Part shown: positions 7,599-16,717 of the stretch, piece by piece
How the letters are laid out: each line of letters starts with the position of its first letter
How positions within the stretch are numbered: the stretch's first letter is position 1
Assembly (NCBI RefSeq): GCF_024623785.1
Contig: NZ_JANKBZ010000007.1
Coordinates: 1 to 64,000, forward strand
Source: Archangium lipolyticum
Lineage (GTDB): Bacteria; Myxococcota; Myxococcia; Myxococcales; Myxococcaceae
DNA: 64,000 bases
Reading direction: 5' to 3'
Notes under the pieces: model-generated
What the model saw: only the letters and a program-made list of their open reading frames with translations
Told to the model about the DNA's origin: nothing
The model's database searches: none
Made by a program: the position numbers and the translations under genes

Positions 7599-8834
7599 CT
7601 ACGCCGGGGCAGGAGGGACCTGTTCCACCGGTGCCGCGCTGGCTGCCGACGCTGCCGCGAGCCGGAGCGGCCTTCGATTCGACAGGTGTGACGCAACGGC
7701 GATGAGCGGCACCACGGCGGCGCCCACGAAGGGAACTACCTGCAATAGCGAGAATGCCAGCAGCGAACCGACGCGAACGGCGCGCGCCACGAGCCGGTGC
7801 TTCCATCGCCCGTGCGCGGCCACCGCGCTGGCGCTGGAGAGACGCAGCACGCAGAGCCCTGCCACCAGCCCGATGACCGGCACCGCGCCGATGAGCGCGA
7901 GCAGGGGCAGGGTCCGTAGCAGCGCGCGATCCGCCGCCCGGAGGAACATCCGGATGTCGTCCGGAGTCGGGAAGGCCCTGGCGCCGCACAGCGCACAGCA
8001 CGCATCAGGCCCGCCCGCTCCGAGTGGCTCGGCGCATTCACGGCAGCGACAGCGGGCGAGCAGCGCGAAGACGTGGGCCCGCGTGTCCGCGGCCGGTGTG
8101 CGCGCGGTGCGGCCAATCACATCCAGTGCACCCGGCTCGCGCAGCGCACCACAGCCTGGACAGCGCAGCGCCGCGCGATGCGTTGACGTGGCACAGGCAG
8201 GGCACGCGATACGCTCCGACTCCTCCCGCGCACGGAGGATGAAATAGGCACAGGTGACCAGCCCGGTTATCGGCAGCACGGCGATGGTCGCGGCCGTCGG
8301 CGCGAAGGCGCACAGCGCAATCCCACCGATGACGAAGAGCAGCTCTCCCGCCTCCAGCACGAAGAGGACGCCCAGCTCATCCGCGCCAGGGATGGCTTCG
8401 AGCCCCTGGCGGATCCGCGTGCGCGCCTGCGCGAACGCGAGCGTCAGCGCGCCCATCGCGCCCACCACCAGGCCCCCGAGGAGGAGCCCCGAGGCGGGAC
8501 GCTCGGCCGAGGAGGCGAAAGCCCCCACCTGGTAGCCCGCGAAAACCATCCCGGACACCGTGGCTGTCGCGACGGCAGCGCGCCAGCGCCACGGGCTCAA
8601 GCGCGGCCACACCGCTTCGACGTGGCCCCACACGAAACGCTGCGCCGACCAGACGGCAAAGAGGGTTCCAATCAATACCGTCGCCAGGAGCGTGGAATGG
8701 GGCGGGGCGCCCCGGTCACCTGCGCCCGCCTCGAATGCGCCAAAGGCCACGAGCAGAACGGCGGCGGCGGAGGCCACCAGGGGACGGCTCCCAAAGTAAG
8801 GCACGGCGGCTAGGACCGCCAGGTAGATTCCCAC
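7599..8834 (-). CDS. multispanning membrane protein with zinc-ribbon cysteine clusters
   Basis: About 411 residues. GTG at 8834 is preferred because AGAGGAGA lies just upstream. The N-terminal half has roughly six hydrophobic segments. A cytoplasmic insert then carries two zinc-ribbon-like clusters, CPAC…CPGC and CRCREC…CCALC, followed by two or three more membrane helices and an Ala/Pro-rich tail. The arrangement of membrane pairs and CxxC knuckles loosely recalls paraquat-inducible protein A, but I cannot confirm that family. It is a lone gene converging with the fascin-like lipoprotein. No function can be proposed. Confidence 0.6.
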   Translation of the reverse strand: MGIYLAVLAAVPYFGSRPLVASAAAVLLVAFGAFEAGAGDRGAPPHSTLLATVLIGTLFAVWSAQRFVWGHVEAVWPRLSPWRWRAAVATATVSGMVFAGYQVGAFASSAERPASGLLLGGLVVGAMGALTLAFAQARTRIRQGLEAIPGADELGVLFVLEAGELLFVIGGIALCAFAPTAATIAVLPITGLVTCAYFILRAREESERIACPACATSTHRAALRCPGCGALREPGALDVIGRTARTPAADTRAHVFALLARCRCRECAEPLGAGGPDACCALCGARAFPTPDDIRMFLRAADRALLRTLPLLALIGAVPVIGLVAGLCVLRLSSASAVAAHGRWKHRLVARAVRVGSLLAFSLLQVVPFVGAAVVPLIAVASHLSNRRPLRLAAASAASAAPVEQVPPAPA

Positions 8835-9169
8835 GCCATCTCCTCTCGCTTGGCCACCGGTCGACAGCGCGGAGCCCACTTTGGAGTGCTGCGCTACCCG
8901 GGGTCAAGGCGTGGAGCCGCGGTGCATGGGGACGAAGCGACCACGCACCATCCATGGGATAGGGAGGGAGGCCTGGGCAGGTGTGTACACCAGGAGTCCA
9001 CACGTTGCCCTCGAGCTTGCCGGTGTCCGTGCCGCTGCCCGTCGCGCGAGAAGCGTGGCACTGGGGTGGAGGCTTCAATGGCATGCGGCCAGAGGGGCAC
9101 TTCGGCTCGCGCGAAGATCAACCTTCGGCGGCTTCTATCTCAGCATGAGCAATATTGATCAACCAGCCC
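8835..9169. other. 335-bp intergenic region, nothing recognised
   Basis: Between the zinc-ribbon membrane protein gene and the glycosyltransferase, both on the minus strand. It should hold the promoter of the membrane protein gene. No convincing reading frame, repeat or terminator hairpin was found. Confidence 0.35.
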
Positions 9170-10342
9170 TCAGCGGCTTCCATCCCCCTCCTCCGCCGCC
9201 TCCTCGTACACCTCCCGCATCCGCTCCACCACCTGGCACCACAGCCATCTCGCGCGCACCTCGCAGGCGGCGGCCCGGCCGAGCTGCTCGCGCAATTCCT
9301 GTGACTTCACCAGTTGGAGCACCGCCCTCGCCAGCGCCTCAGCGTCCTTCGGCGAGAAGAGCAGCGCCGTCCGGCCGTGCTCCAGGATCTCCGCTGGCCC
9401 GCCTACCGCCGCCGCCGCAATCGGCAGCCCGTAGATCATCCCCTCGAGAATGACCATCCCGAACGGCTCGTACCAGCTCGGCACCACCAGGATGTCCGCC
9501 ATCTGGTACCACTCGGCGACCTGGGACGGCGGCAGCCAGCCGGTGAAGTGCACCTGGCTCCTGTACGACTCGAGCGCCCCCGCCAGCCAGGTCCGTTCGA
9601 TCTCCGCGCTGCCACCGTAGCCGCCCACCAGTACGAAATGGATGGAGGGCTCCTCGTCCAACACCTTGGGGATGGCCGCCAGCAGCTCGCGGATGCCCTT
9701 ACGCTCCACGAAGCGGCCCGTGTACAGCACCCGCAGGTACTCGCCCCTGCCTCTCCCGTCGCGCCGGGGCACCGGCACGTCGTCGATGCCATTGCCCACG
9801 ATACGAATCCGCCCGCGTGCCCGGGGGCACGCCTGGGCGATGAGCTCTTCTTCGCTCAGTGAAAGCGCGATCACCCGGTTCGCCGAGGAGATGACGTCCT
9901 CCTGTTCCTGCCAGTGCGTATACAGCTTGCCAATTTCATACTCGGCGCGGTCGAGCGAGTGCACCGTGAACACCAGCGGCGTACCCGTCTGCTCCTGGAT
10001 GGCGCGAGCCACCGACCAGAGCCATGCGGTGTGCAGGTGCAACACGTCCGGCTTCCAGCGTCGCACCAACTCGACGCCGGCGCGGATCGCGTCGAACGGC
10101 GAGACGTGGAAGAACATGACCCCTTCCGAGTCGATGATCGGCTGGTCGATGGAGTTGCGCGCCAGGGTGGCCGGCTGCCAGGCGGTGGCGTACGAGCCAC
10201 CCACCGCCAGCACCCCACCCACCAGGAGGACACCAGTGGAGAGCCCAGCGCGGGCCGAGGCGGTCGCAAGCCCCCCCACCGCGGTTCCGAGACCGCCCCA
10301 GATGACCGGTGGGTATTCTGGCGTCAGATGGAGCACTCGCAT
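9170..10342 (-). CDS. GT4-family glycosyltransferase (GT-B fold)
   Basis: 390 residues, standard length for a retaining GT4 enzyme. The N-terminal Rossmann domain has RVLHLTPEYPPVIWGGLGTA, the glycogen-synthase-type start with the acceptor-site glycine loop, and DVLHLHTAWLW. The C-terminal domain has VLYTGRFVERKG and the E-x7-E nucleotide-sugar motif EPFGMVILEG. It would transfer a sugar from an NDP-sugar to a sugar or lipid acceptor in the cytoplasm. It lies 30 bases downstream of the GMC-DUF1080 gene in the same direction, so the two are probably co-transcribed. Acceptor and donor are unknown. Confidence 0.85.
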   Translation of the reverse strand: MRVLHLTPEYPPVIWGGLGTAVGGLATASARAGLSTGVLLVGGVLAVGGSYATAWQPATLARNSIDQPIIDSEGVMFFHVSPFDAIRAGVELVRRWKPDVLHLHTAWLWSVARAIQEQTGTPLVFTVHSLDRAEYEIGKLYTHWQEQEDVISSANRVIALSLSEEELIAQACPRARGRIRIVGNGIDDVPVPRRDGRGRGEYLRVLYTGRFVERKGIRELLAAIPKVLDEEPSIHFVLVGGYGGSAEIERTWLAGALESYRSQVHFTGWLPPSQVAEWYQMADILVVPSWYEPFGMVILEGMIYGLPIAAAAVGGPAEILEHGRTALLFSPKDAEALARAVLQLVKSQELREQLGRAAACEVRARWLWCQVVERMREVYEEAAEEGDGSR

Positions 10343-10372
10343 GAGGCACCTTCGAGAACGTGCGCGGGGCGG

Positions 10373-12889
10373 CTACAGGCCCTTGAGCTGGATTCGCCGG
10401 AACGCCACCCGCCCGGTGTGCGTCTGCAGGCCGATGAAGCTCGGTGCGGCGGGCGTGCTCACGAGCCCTCGATTGGGATCCGGGTTCACGTACTCGGTAA
10501 TCTTCTGGCCGTTGAGGAACACCGTGTACCGCTGGCCCACGGCATGGATTTCGAATTCGTTCCACTGGCCCGGCGGGTGGACCGGCAGGGTGTCTGGGTT
10601 CACCGGCCCGGCGAAGCCGTAGATGGCGCCAGTCTTGTGGATGGGCGCCCCGTCATCCCGGGCCAACTGGTCGATCTGCACCTCGAACCCGAAGTCCACG
10701 CCGACGAAGGCCGTGTTGTTGTAACCCTTGCTGTTGGGAGCCGGGAACCGGAGGAACACCCCCGAGTTGTCGTCCTCCCGCCAGCGCAGCCACTCGAGCT
10801 TGAGGATGAAGTCGGGCGGCGTGGGCTCGGTGAACCAGAACAGGCCGAGGTCGTTGCCGGAGACCGACTCCAGCGTGCCGTCCACCACCACGAAGGCACC
10901 CGGGTTGCTCCGCTCGGGGGGCTGGTTTCGGATGGTGGACATGCGCCACTTGTCCGTGTTCATGCCATCGAACAGCAGCGTGAACCCGGGGTCCGCCCCC
11001 AGCATCGTCGACTGAGCCAGGAAGTGGTCCCCCAGCCTGTGCGCCAGCGCCACCCCGGTGAGCATTGGATTGGGCGAGCCGACCGTGGGGAACAGCGCCG
11101 GCCCGGCGACGTAGGCGTTGGACACGAAGTGGAAGCGGCAGTTGGGGTCCGTCACCGAGGTGCTCGGGTCGGTCCCCATCCACAGCGGTCCCGCCTCGTG
11201 GTGGGTAGTGCCCAGGCCATCGCGCCGGCCTCCCAGGGCCATGTCCGTGTAGGGCACAACCTGGCGCAGGTCCGCTCCCGGAGACACCTTCACGAAGCCC
11301 GTCGGAGTGAGCACCTCGAAGTCCTGGCCGTTGGCGAACACCCGCGCCACGTCGTCCGAGGCCTTGTCCATCTCGTCCCAGAGCAGGAGGTCGCGCTCGC
11401 TCGGGTTGAGCCGGACGAAAGCGCGTGCCACCCCCACTTCATCCACCGGCTGGTCCAGGGCCAGTGAGATGTGACTGTCCGGGTTCATCGGCTCCATCTC
11501 GCCAATGCCGCGGAGGGTGATGACGATGCGGTCGTCGTTCGCCCGCCGCATGGCGTCGAGCATCTCGATGTCTGGAATCTTCTTGAACAGCTCGGCCTCG
11601 GAGTCGGTGGTGTCGGGCCGGTCGAGACCGGCGGCGGTGATCTGGAGATGGAAATGGCGGACCAGTCCCTTCGCTGTGATGCGCCCCTTCATGAACAGGG
11701 CGGACGCCTGGAGCGCCCTCACCGCCGGGTTCAGGCCCGCCAGCGCGCGCCGCGGGATGCGGATGGTGAGATTCGAGCGCAGGTGCGCCATCAGGTTCTG
11801 GCCGATGAGCTCGGAGTGGGTGATGCCCTGGAACGAGAGCTGCGCCAGCCGGGTGCTCTCAATGGTGCCCAGCGCGATGATGACCTTCCCGTTCTCGGGC
11901 ACCGGTACCGGGCCCTGCACCGTCTGCACCGCGGTGACCCGGCCCATCCCATTGCTCACCTCGGTGTCGAGCCGCACCACCCGGCAGCGTGGGACGATCA
12001 TCAGGCGCTTCTTCACGTCGTCCGGGAAGCCCACGCCGAGCTGAGACTCGAAGGAGGCGAGGCGGGTGGCTTTGATGAGCAGCGGGACGGAGCTGAACTT
12101 GTTGAACGCGAACAGGCCCGGGTCGGTGCGGCCCTGGACCGCCAACGGGGCCTCCAACTTCAACTCCTGCACGAGGGCAGCGGGGGCGCCCGGCGGCGCC
12201 GGGATGGGCAGCGGGAGCTCCGCCAGCGGAATGGCAGCCGGCACCCTTCCTGCCCGAATGCCTTCGCGGAGCAGCCGGCGCAGGGCGCGGTGCATCGGTC
12301 CGTCGATGAAGTCGTTGGTGACGTCGGTGCCGATGACGCGGGATGCTTCATCGAAGTATCGGGTGTTCAGGGCATCCACGGCGGCGCCCGGCCACAGACT
12401 GCGCGGCATTTCGGTGTCGGCGGGGGTGTCGAGCAGACGCGGAGACCAGCCGCCGAAGAATACGGAGCGGCCCCCCACGCAGTAGGCAAGCCCGGGGTAG
12501 CCGAACCGCACGTCGGAGCGCCAGGGCAGGCCCCACACCTCAGCGCGAGGGACACCCGGATCCACCTCGGTGGGGCCGGGCGGGTTGAGGCCGAGCATGG
12601 GCAGGTTCTGGACGTGCTCGGTGAGGAGGAACGAGCCGGCGTCCAGCACGAGGATTCGGTGACTGTGTTTCTTGTCGCTCTGGAACAGGTGCTGGGCAAG
12701 CACCGGGCCGAAGCTGCCGCCACCAATGACGATGATGTCGAAGGGGCGGGCGTCGTTCTGTGGGCTGCCATCCGGCCGTTGGCCGTCCTTGCGCGTGCTG
12801 GACAGGGCTTCATCCAGTCCGTTGCAGATGTATCGCCCGAGCACGTCCAGAGTGAACTCGGTGCGCTGAGGACCCTTGCTGGTTGGCAT
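10373..12889 (-). CDS. GMC oxidoreductase fused to a C-terminal DUF1080 (3-keto-glycoside hydrolase) domain
   Basis: 838 residues, about 200-250 longer than an ordinary GMC enzyme. Residues about 50-630 are a GMC oxidoreductase: FAD dinucleotide motif IGGGSFG (55-61), an active-site segment with HHEAGPLWMG, and a C-terminal NPMLTGVALAHRLGDHF. The last ~200 residues (from FTLLFDGMNTDKWRM) are a DUF1080 beta-sandwich with the family hallmarks GVFLRFP, FGFEVQIDQL, GAIYGF, GQWNEFEIHAVG and GLQTH…VAFRRIQLK. In known pathways a glucoside 3-dehydrogenase makes a 3-keto-sugar and a separate DUF1080 protein then breaks the glycosidic bond; here both are in one chain. No signal peptide is evident. AGGAGAAG precedes the ATG. 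Confidence 0.85.
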   Translation of the reverse strand: MPTSKGPQRTEFTLDVLGRYICNGLDEALSSTRKDGQRPDGSPQNDARPFDIIVIGGGSFGPVLAQHLFQSDKKHSHRILVLDAGSFLLTEHVQNLPMLGLNPPGPTEVDPGVPRAEVWGLPWRSDVRFGYPGLAYCVGGRSVFFGGWSPRLLDTPADTEMPRSLWPGAAVDALNTRYFDEASRVIGTDVTNDFIDGPMHRALRRLLREGIRAGRVPAAIPLAELPLPIPAPPGAPAALVQELKLEAPLAVQGRTDPGLFAFNKFSSVPLLIKATRLASFESQLGVGFPDDVKKRLMIVPRCRVVRLDTEVSNGMGRVTAVQTVQGPVPVPENGKVIIALGTIESTRLAQLSFQGITHSELIGQNLMAHLRSNLTIRIPRRALAGLNPAVRALQASALFMKGRITAKGLVRHFHLQITAAGLDRPDTTDSEAELFKKIPDIEMLDAMRRANDDRIVITLRGIGEMEPMNPDSHISLALDQPVDEVGVARAFVRLNPSERDLLLWDEMDKASDDVARVFANGQDFEVLTPTGFVKVSPGADLRQVVPYTDMALGGRRDGLGTTHHEAGPLWMGTDPSTSVTDPNCRFHFVSNAYVAGPALFPTVGSPNPMLTGVALAHRLGDHFLAQSTMLGADPGFTLLFDGMNTDKWRMSTIRNQPPERSNPGAFVVVDGTLESVSGNDLGLFWFTEPTPPDFILKLEWLRWREDDNSGVFLRFPAPNSKGYNNTAFVGVDFGFEVQIDQLARDDGAPIHKTGAIYGFAGPVNPDTLPVHPPGQWNEFEIHAVGQRYTVFLNGQKITEYVNPDPNRGLVSTPAAPSFIGLQTHTGRVAFRRIQLKGL

Positions 12890-13229
12890 GGCTCTTCTCC
12901 TGGTGGGATGGATTCAGGACCGAGCCGGTGTGATGCCGCCGTACATTCTGACTGGTAGTGCAGCGAGCGGGCGCGTCAGTTGTGTTTGTCTGACGTGGAA
13001 AGGGCCAGCAAGCGGTGGCCCCCTCCTGGTGACGCGCGAGCTGGCCTATGTGGAGCCGTTCCCGGCTTCGTTTGGAGTCTTCACTGGGACGTCCGGGTGA
13101 CTCGGCCGGCGCGCCACTCGCAGCCTGGGAGATTCAACACTGCCTGGATGTCATGGCCGGGCGCCTGGCCTCGAACGACTGGTCCCCGCGCGCGTGCAGA
13201 CCTTCGTGTGGCCTGCTGCTGGAGGCCCG
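12890..13229. other. 340-bp intergenic region, nothing recognised
   Basis: Between two minus-strand genes; it should hold the promoter of the GMC-DUF1080/GT4 pair. I found no protein-like reading frame, no strong hairpin and no repeat. Confidence 0.35.
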
Positions 13230-15392
13230 CTATCCCACCGGGGCATACGGGTTGGCGCGCGCATCGTCCCGCGCGAGAAGCGCGAGGCCGGTCCACGCGC
13301 TGGACGCGGCGTGGGGCCAGTTGAAGTAGGACCAGCCGAGGCCCTCCCCCGTCTTCGCCTCGGCCCCGGGGGTCGCGACGAGCCCCGCGCCAACAGTCCC
13401 CGGCGCTTGGAGCTGCTGGCGGACCAGGCTGTCGAAGTAGGGCTCCGCGCCCTCGCGGAGGTCGCCACCCATGAGATGAAGCGCCATCGCAGCCCCCGCC
13501 GTCACCTCATTCTGCACGCCCTCGCCGGCGAGCGCGAACTTGAACCCCGCGAACCCCGCTGTGGTGGTCGAAAGCCGATCGAGCAGGAAGCGGAGGCTCG
13601 ACGCGTTGCCCGCCGGGTTCAGCCCCGCGAGGGCCGTCCACGTCTGCACATCGGCCGGTACGACACCCGCGTTGAGCACGTCGCCCACGCCGGTACCGGT
13701 CACGTAATAGCCCTCCGGCATGTGACAGGCCTTCACCAGGCGTTGGGCGCGCTGGGCGGCCGCGACCCAACGCTCCTCGCGGGTGAGACGGTACAGGTTG
13801 GTGAAGAGCGCGAAGGCGTCGACGTTGTGCTCGACGGACCGCCACGCGCGCTTCTGCCCCCACGCATCCTCGCCACCGGTGTACCCCTGCCAGGCGTCCT
13901 TGGACGCGTGCTCCGTGTACACCCACCACGCGATGCTGCTGGCGTGGTGCAGGTAGCGGTACTGGCGCGTGGCCGCGTACATCCGGGTCAGCGCGATGCC
14001 GGCCCAGCACGCGTTGCCCACATCGCGGGTGGCACCGTCGGCGGGGAAGATCGACGTGGCGTATCCCTCGGCGCGGTCGAGGAGCGCGGTGGCGTGCGTC
14101 GCCGCGACGATGCGGCCCCCGCCGATCGGATCGTGCTCCAGGGCGATGCACAGCCCGTCAGCGAGGTCACCCGCGCGCCGGAGATCGCCGCGCGCCGCGA
14201 AGTAGATCGACGCGACGGCCGTGTCGTATGTGTCCGCGCGGTAGAACAGGTTGGATTGGGTGCCCACTCGCGGCTCGCCGGGCACGCGGTAGGTCTGGAT
14301 GTAGCGCGGGCCCGACACCGAGAAGGTGTCCATCTGCTGGGCGAGGAACAGGTCGATGCGGTCGAGCGCCGTGGCGGAGGCGTCAGGCGCCACCACACGC
14401 CCCAGCGGCCAGGCGCGCACCACCGTCCGATCACGAGGCTTCCTTTCGCTCTGCCGCCCCTTCCAATCGACGAGCTTCAGGAGCTCCTGGGTGTGGTTGG
14501 TGAGGTGCTCGCCCCACCAGTCGTACACCTTCTGCTTCTGCTCATCCCCGTAGGCCACGACGCGCGCCGCGGCCTCCTGCTTCTTCTCGAAGTAGGCGGG
14601 CTCCATCCCGATGGCCTGCACCCAGCCCGTCTCGAGCCCCCCGAGGAACTCCGTCCGGTACTTGTTCGGGCTCATCCACCAGAGCGCCATGTCGTCATAG
14701 GCGGAAAACCTCACGATTTTCTTCTCGCCGGTCGCGCTCGGGCGCCGGTCGATTTCCTTCTCCATCACCTCGCCGACCCCGCGGGCAATCTGTCCCATCC
14801 GGTACCAGAGGAAGCGGTCGCGTAGCCGGCCCGCCAGCTCGGAGTAGCGGATGGCCGCCGTGTCGAGCGCGATCTGGTTCTCGTAGCGCTCCGGGTGCTG
14901 CTGCACCTGGTCGAGAAGCGCGGCGGTGTGCGCCACGGCGATGACCACCAGCGCATCCGTCAGCAGGTACAGGTACCGGTCGGGTACCGCCTCCACGCTC
15001 GCGGCCGAGATATCGGCCTGCACGAGCAGCACGGCAAGTCGGTACCGCCGCTCGTCCAGGTCCACGACGTTGGCGTAGTCGGCGAACGTGGCCCCGAGCC
15101 CCTGGAGGTCGGCCTTCACCCGCTCGAATGCCGCCGCTCCCACCGCGGCCTCCACCCGCTTGTCCACGAGCTCGGTGATGCGCGACTCGAGGACCCGGAA
15201 GAGGTCCTCCGCCGGCGTGGGGAACAGCCAGTCCTTGAGGAGCCCCGGGAAGATCGCGCTGTCGAGGAGCCACTTGAAGAAGGGGTTGACCCCCGCGCTC
15301 GTCGCCACCGCGCCGAGGAGTCCCTTGACCACGTCCGCCGCCACGATCGCCACGGCCACCTCCGGAGGGGGGCGGTGCACGCTATGGGTCAC
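13230..15392 (-). CDS. large two-part protein: helical N-terminal domain, alpha/alpha-toroid C-terminal half
   Basis: 720 residues, start GTG at 15392 (poor ribosome site; a later GTG is possible). Residues about 1-230 are nearly all helix, with FRVLESRITELVDKRVEAAV, LGATFADYANVV and AVPDRYLYLLTDALVVIAVA followed by HTAALLDQ. The order of helices is reminiscent of the pore-forming N-domain of Cry delta-endotoxins, but the resemblance is weak. Residues about 370-710 look like an (alpha/alpha)6 toroid of the glycosidase/epimerase/lyase type, with NACWAGIALTRMYAATRQYR, SVEHNVDAFALFTNLYRLT and a final GWSYFNWPHAASSAWTGLAL. No signal peptide. Its neighbours (GMC-DUF1080, GT4) suggest a role in sugar chemistry. 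Function unknown. Confidence 0.6.
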   Translation of the reverse strand: MTHSVHRPPPEVAVAIVAADVVKGLLGAVATSAGVNPFFKWLLDSAIFPGLLKDWLFPTPAEDLFRVLESRITELVDKRVEAAVGAAAFERVKADLQGLGATFADYANVVDLDERRYRLAVLLVQADISAASVEAVPDRYLYLLTDALVVIAVAHTAALLDQVQQHPERYENQIALDTAAIRYSELAGRLRDRFLWYRMGQIARGVGEVMEKEIDRRPSATGEKKIVRFSAYDDMALWWMSPNKYRTEFLGGLETGWVQAIGMEPAYFEKKQEAAARVVAYGDEQKQKVYDWWGEHLTNHTQELLKLVDWKGRQSERKPRDRTVVRAWPLGRVVAPDASATALDRIDLFLAQQMDTFSVSGPRYIQTYRVPGEPRVGTQSNLFYRADTYDTAVASIYFAARGDLRRAGDLADGLCIALEHDPIGGGRIVAATHATALLDRAEGYATSIFPADGATRDVGNACWAGIALTRMYAATRQYRYLHHASSIAWWVYTEHASKDAWQGYTGGEDAWGQKRAWRSVEHNVDAFALFTNLYRLTREERWVAAAQRAQRLVKACHMPEGYYVTGTGVGDVLNAGVVPADVQTWTALAGLNPAGNASSLRFLLDRLSTTTAGFAGFKFALAGEGVQNEVTAGAAMALHLMGGDLREGAEPYFDSLVRQQLQAPGTVGAGLVATPGAEAKTGEGLGWSYFNWPHAASSAWTGLALLARDDARANPYAPVG

Positions 15393-15569
15393 GACCGTGT
15401 GCGGTCAACGAGCACGACGCGGGAGCGGTTCGAGGTCCTGGCCCGACGGCGGCTCGCCCGGGCGCTGCGGTTGTCCGGCGCCCCCACGGAGGCCTGCCAG
15501 GAGGGTCCTCGAGGCGCGGGCCGAGCTGGGGCCCTGCGCCCGCTAACCCGTCGAAACATTGCAGTGCAC

Positions 15570-15588
15570 TATTGGCGGATTGCCAATA
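15570..15588. promoter_or_regulatory. inverted repeat upstream of the alcohol dehydrogenase
   Basis: TATTGGC-GGATT-GCCAATA, a perfect 7-bp inverted repeat with a 5-base centre, ends 10 bases before the alcohol dehydrogenase ATG. It is AT-rich against a GC-rich background and shares the half-site TTGGC with the 15-bp palindromes at 28810 and 34170, although the spacing differs. It is probably an operator; no adjacent regulator gene is present. Confidence 0.5.
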
Positions 15589-15598
15589 ATATGGCCCC

Positions 15599-16717
15599 AT
15601 GGGTCCTCCGGTGCGTGCCGCGGTGCTGCAGGTGGTGAATGGTCCCTTCGCCATCGACGAGGTCGAGCTCGAGTCGCCGCGGACGGGCGAGCTGCGGGTG
15701 CGGGTGACGGCGAGCGGCATCTGTCACACCGACCTCACCTACCGGGCGGGCGCGGGCCGCTTCCCCTTTCCCGCCGTGCTCGGCCACGAAGGCGCTGGCG
15801 TCGTGGAGGCCGTGGGTGACGGCGTGACGGACTTCGTGCCCGGCGACGCGGTGGTGCTCAGCTACTTCTCGTGCCGCGCGTGTGGCACGTGCGCACGCCG
15901 CCATCATGCGTATTGCGAGCACGGGTACGCGGGAAACTTCTCCGGTGCCAGGCCTGATGGCTCCTTCCCCATGCGGTGGCACGGTGAGCCGATTCGCTCC
16001 AGCTTCTTCCACCAGTCCTCGTTCGCCACGCACGTGCTGGCGCACCAGCACAACGCGGTGAAGGTCGACGCGTCCGCGCCGCTCGAGCTGCTCGCGCCGC
16101 TGGGCTGCGGGTTCCAGACCGGCGCGGGCGCGGTGCTCGAGGCGTTCCGGCTCGAAGCCGGGCAGCAGCTCGCGGTGTACGGAGCGGGCGCCGTTGGCCT
16201 CGCGGCCATCATGGCGGCGCGAGTCGCCGGCGCGTCGAGCATCATCGCCGTGGACCTCAGCGCGGAGCGGCTCGAGCTGGCGCGCGAATTGGGCGCCACC
16301 GACACCTTCCTGGCGCACGAGCCCGAGCTCACGAAGACGGTTCTGAAGCGAACCCGGGGCGGCGTGGACCTGGCCCTGGAGTGCGTGGGCTCACCCCAGG
16401 TGCTGCGTCAGGCGTTCGACGTGACGCGGCCCCTGGGCACCTGCGCATTGCTCGGCCTGCCGGGTCGCGGCGCGGAAGTCTCGCTCTCGATGAGCGCGCT
16501 CCTCTCCGGGAAGAAGCTGGTGGGCATCCTGGAGGGGAATGCCGACCCGAAGACCTTCATTCCGCGCCTGGTCTCCCTGCACGCGGAAGGACGGTTTCCC
16601 ATCGAGAAGCTGAGCCGCCCCTATGCCTTCGAGGCCATCAACGACGCGGTTCACGACATGGAGACGCGCACGGCAATCAAGCCGGTGCTGCACATGCACG
16701 GAGGAAGGACGCCATGA
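15599..16717 (+). CDS. zinc-dependent alcohol dehydrogenase (benzyl/aryl or terpene alcohol type)
   Basis: 372 residues, MDR superfamily. Catalytic zinc ligands are in GICHTD and GHEGAG and a later GCG; the structural zinc site is intact (CRACGTCARRHHAYC, the C-x2-C-x2-C-x7-C pattern). The NAD(P) Rossmann motif is GAGAVG. The pattern FFHQSSFATH and CGFQTGAGAV is typical of the XylB/geraniol-dehydrogenase branch, which oxidises primary aromatic or allylic alcohols to aldehydes. No ribosome site precedes the ATG, and the inverted repeat at 15570 ends only 10 bases upstream, so the mRNA may have a very short leader. Its stop overlaps the next start (ATGA). Confidence 0.85.
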   Translation: MGPPVRAAVLQVVNGPFAIDEVELESPRTGELRVRVTASGICHTDLTYRAGAGRFPFPAVLGHEGAGVVEAVGDGVTDFVPGDAVVLSYFSCRACGTCARRHHAYCEHGYAGNFSGARPDGSFPMRWHGEPIRSSFFHQSSFATHVLAHQHNAVKVDASAPLELLAPLGCGFQTGAGAVLEAFRLEAGQQLAVYGAGAVGLAAIMAARVAGASSIIAVDLSAERLELARELGATDTFLAHEPELTKTVLKRTRGGVDLALECVGSPQVLRQAFDVTRPLGTCALLGLPGRGAEVSLSMSALLSGKKLVGILEGNADPKTFIPRLVSLHAEGRFPIEKLSRPYAFEAINDAVHDMETRTAIKPVLHMHGGRTP

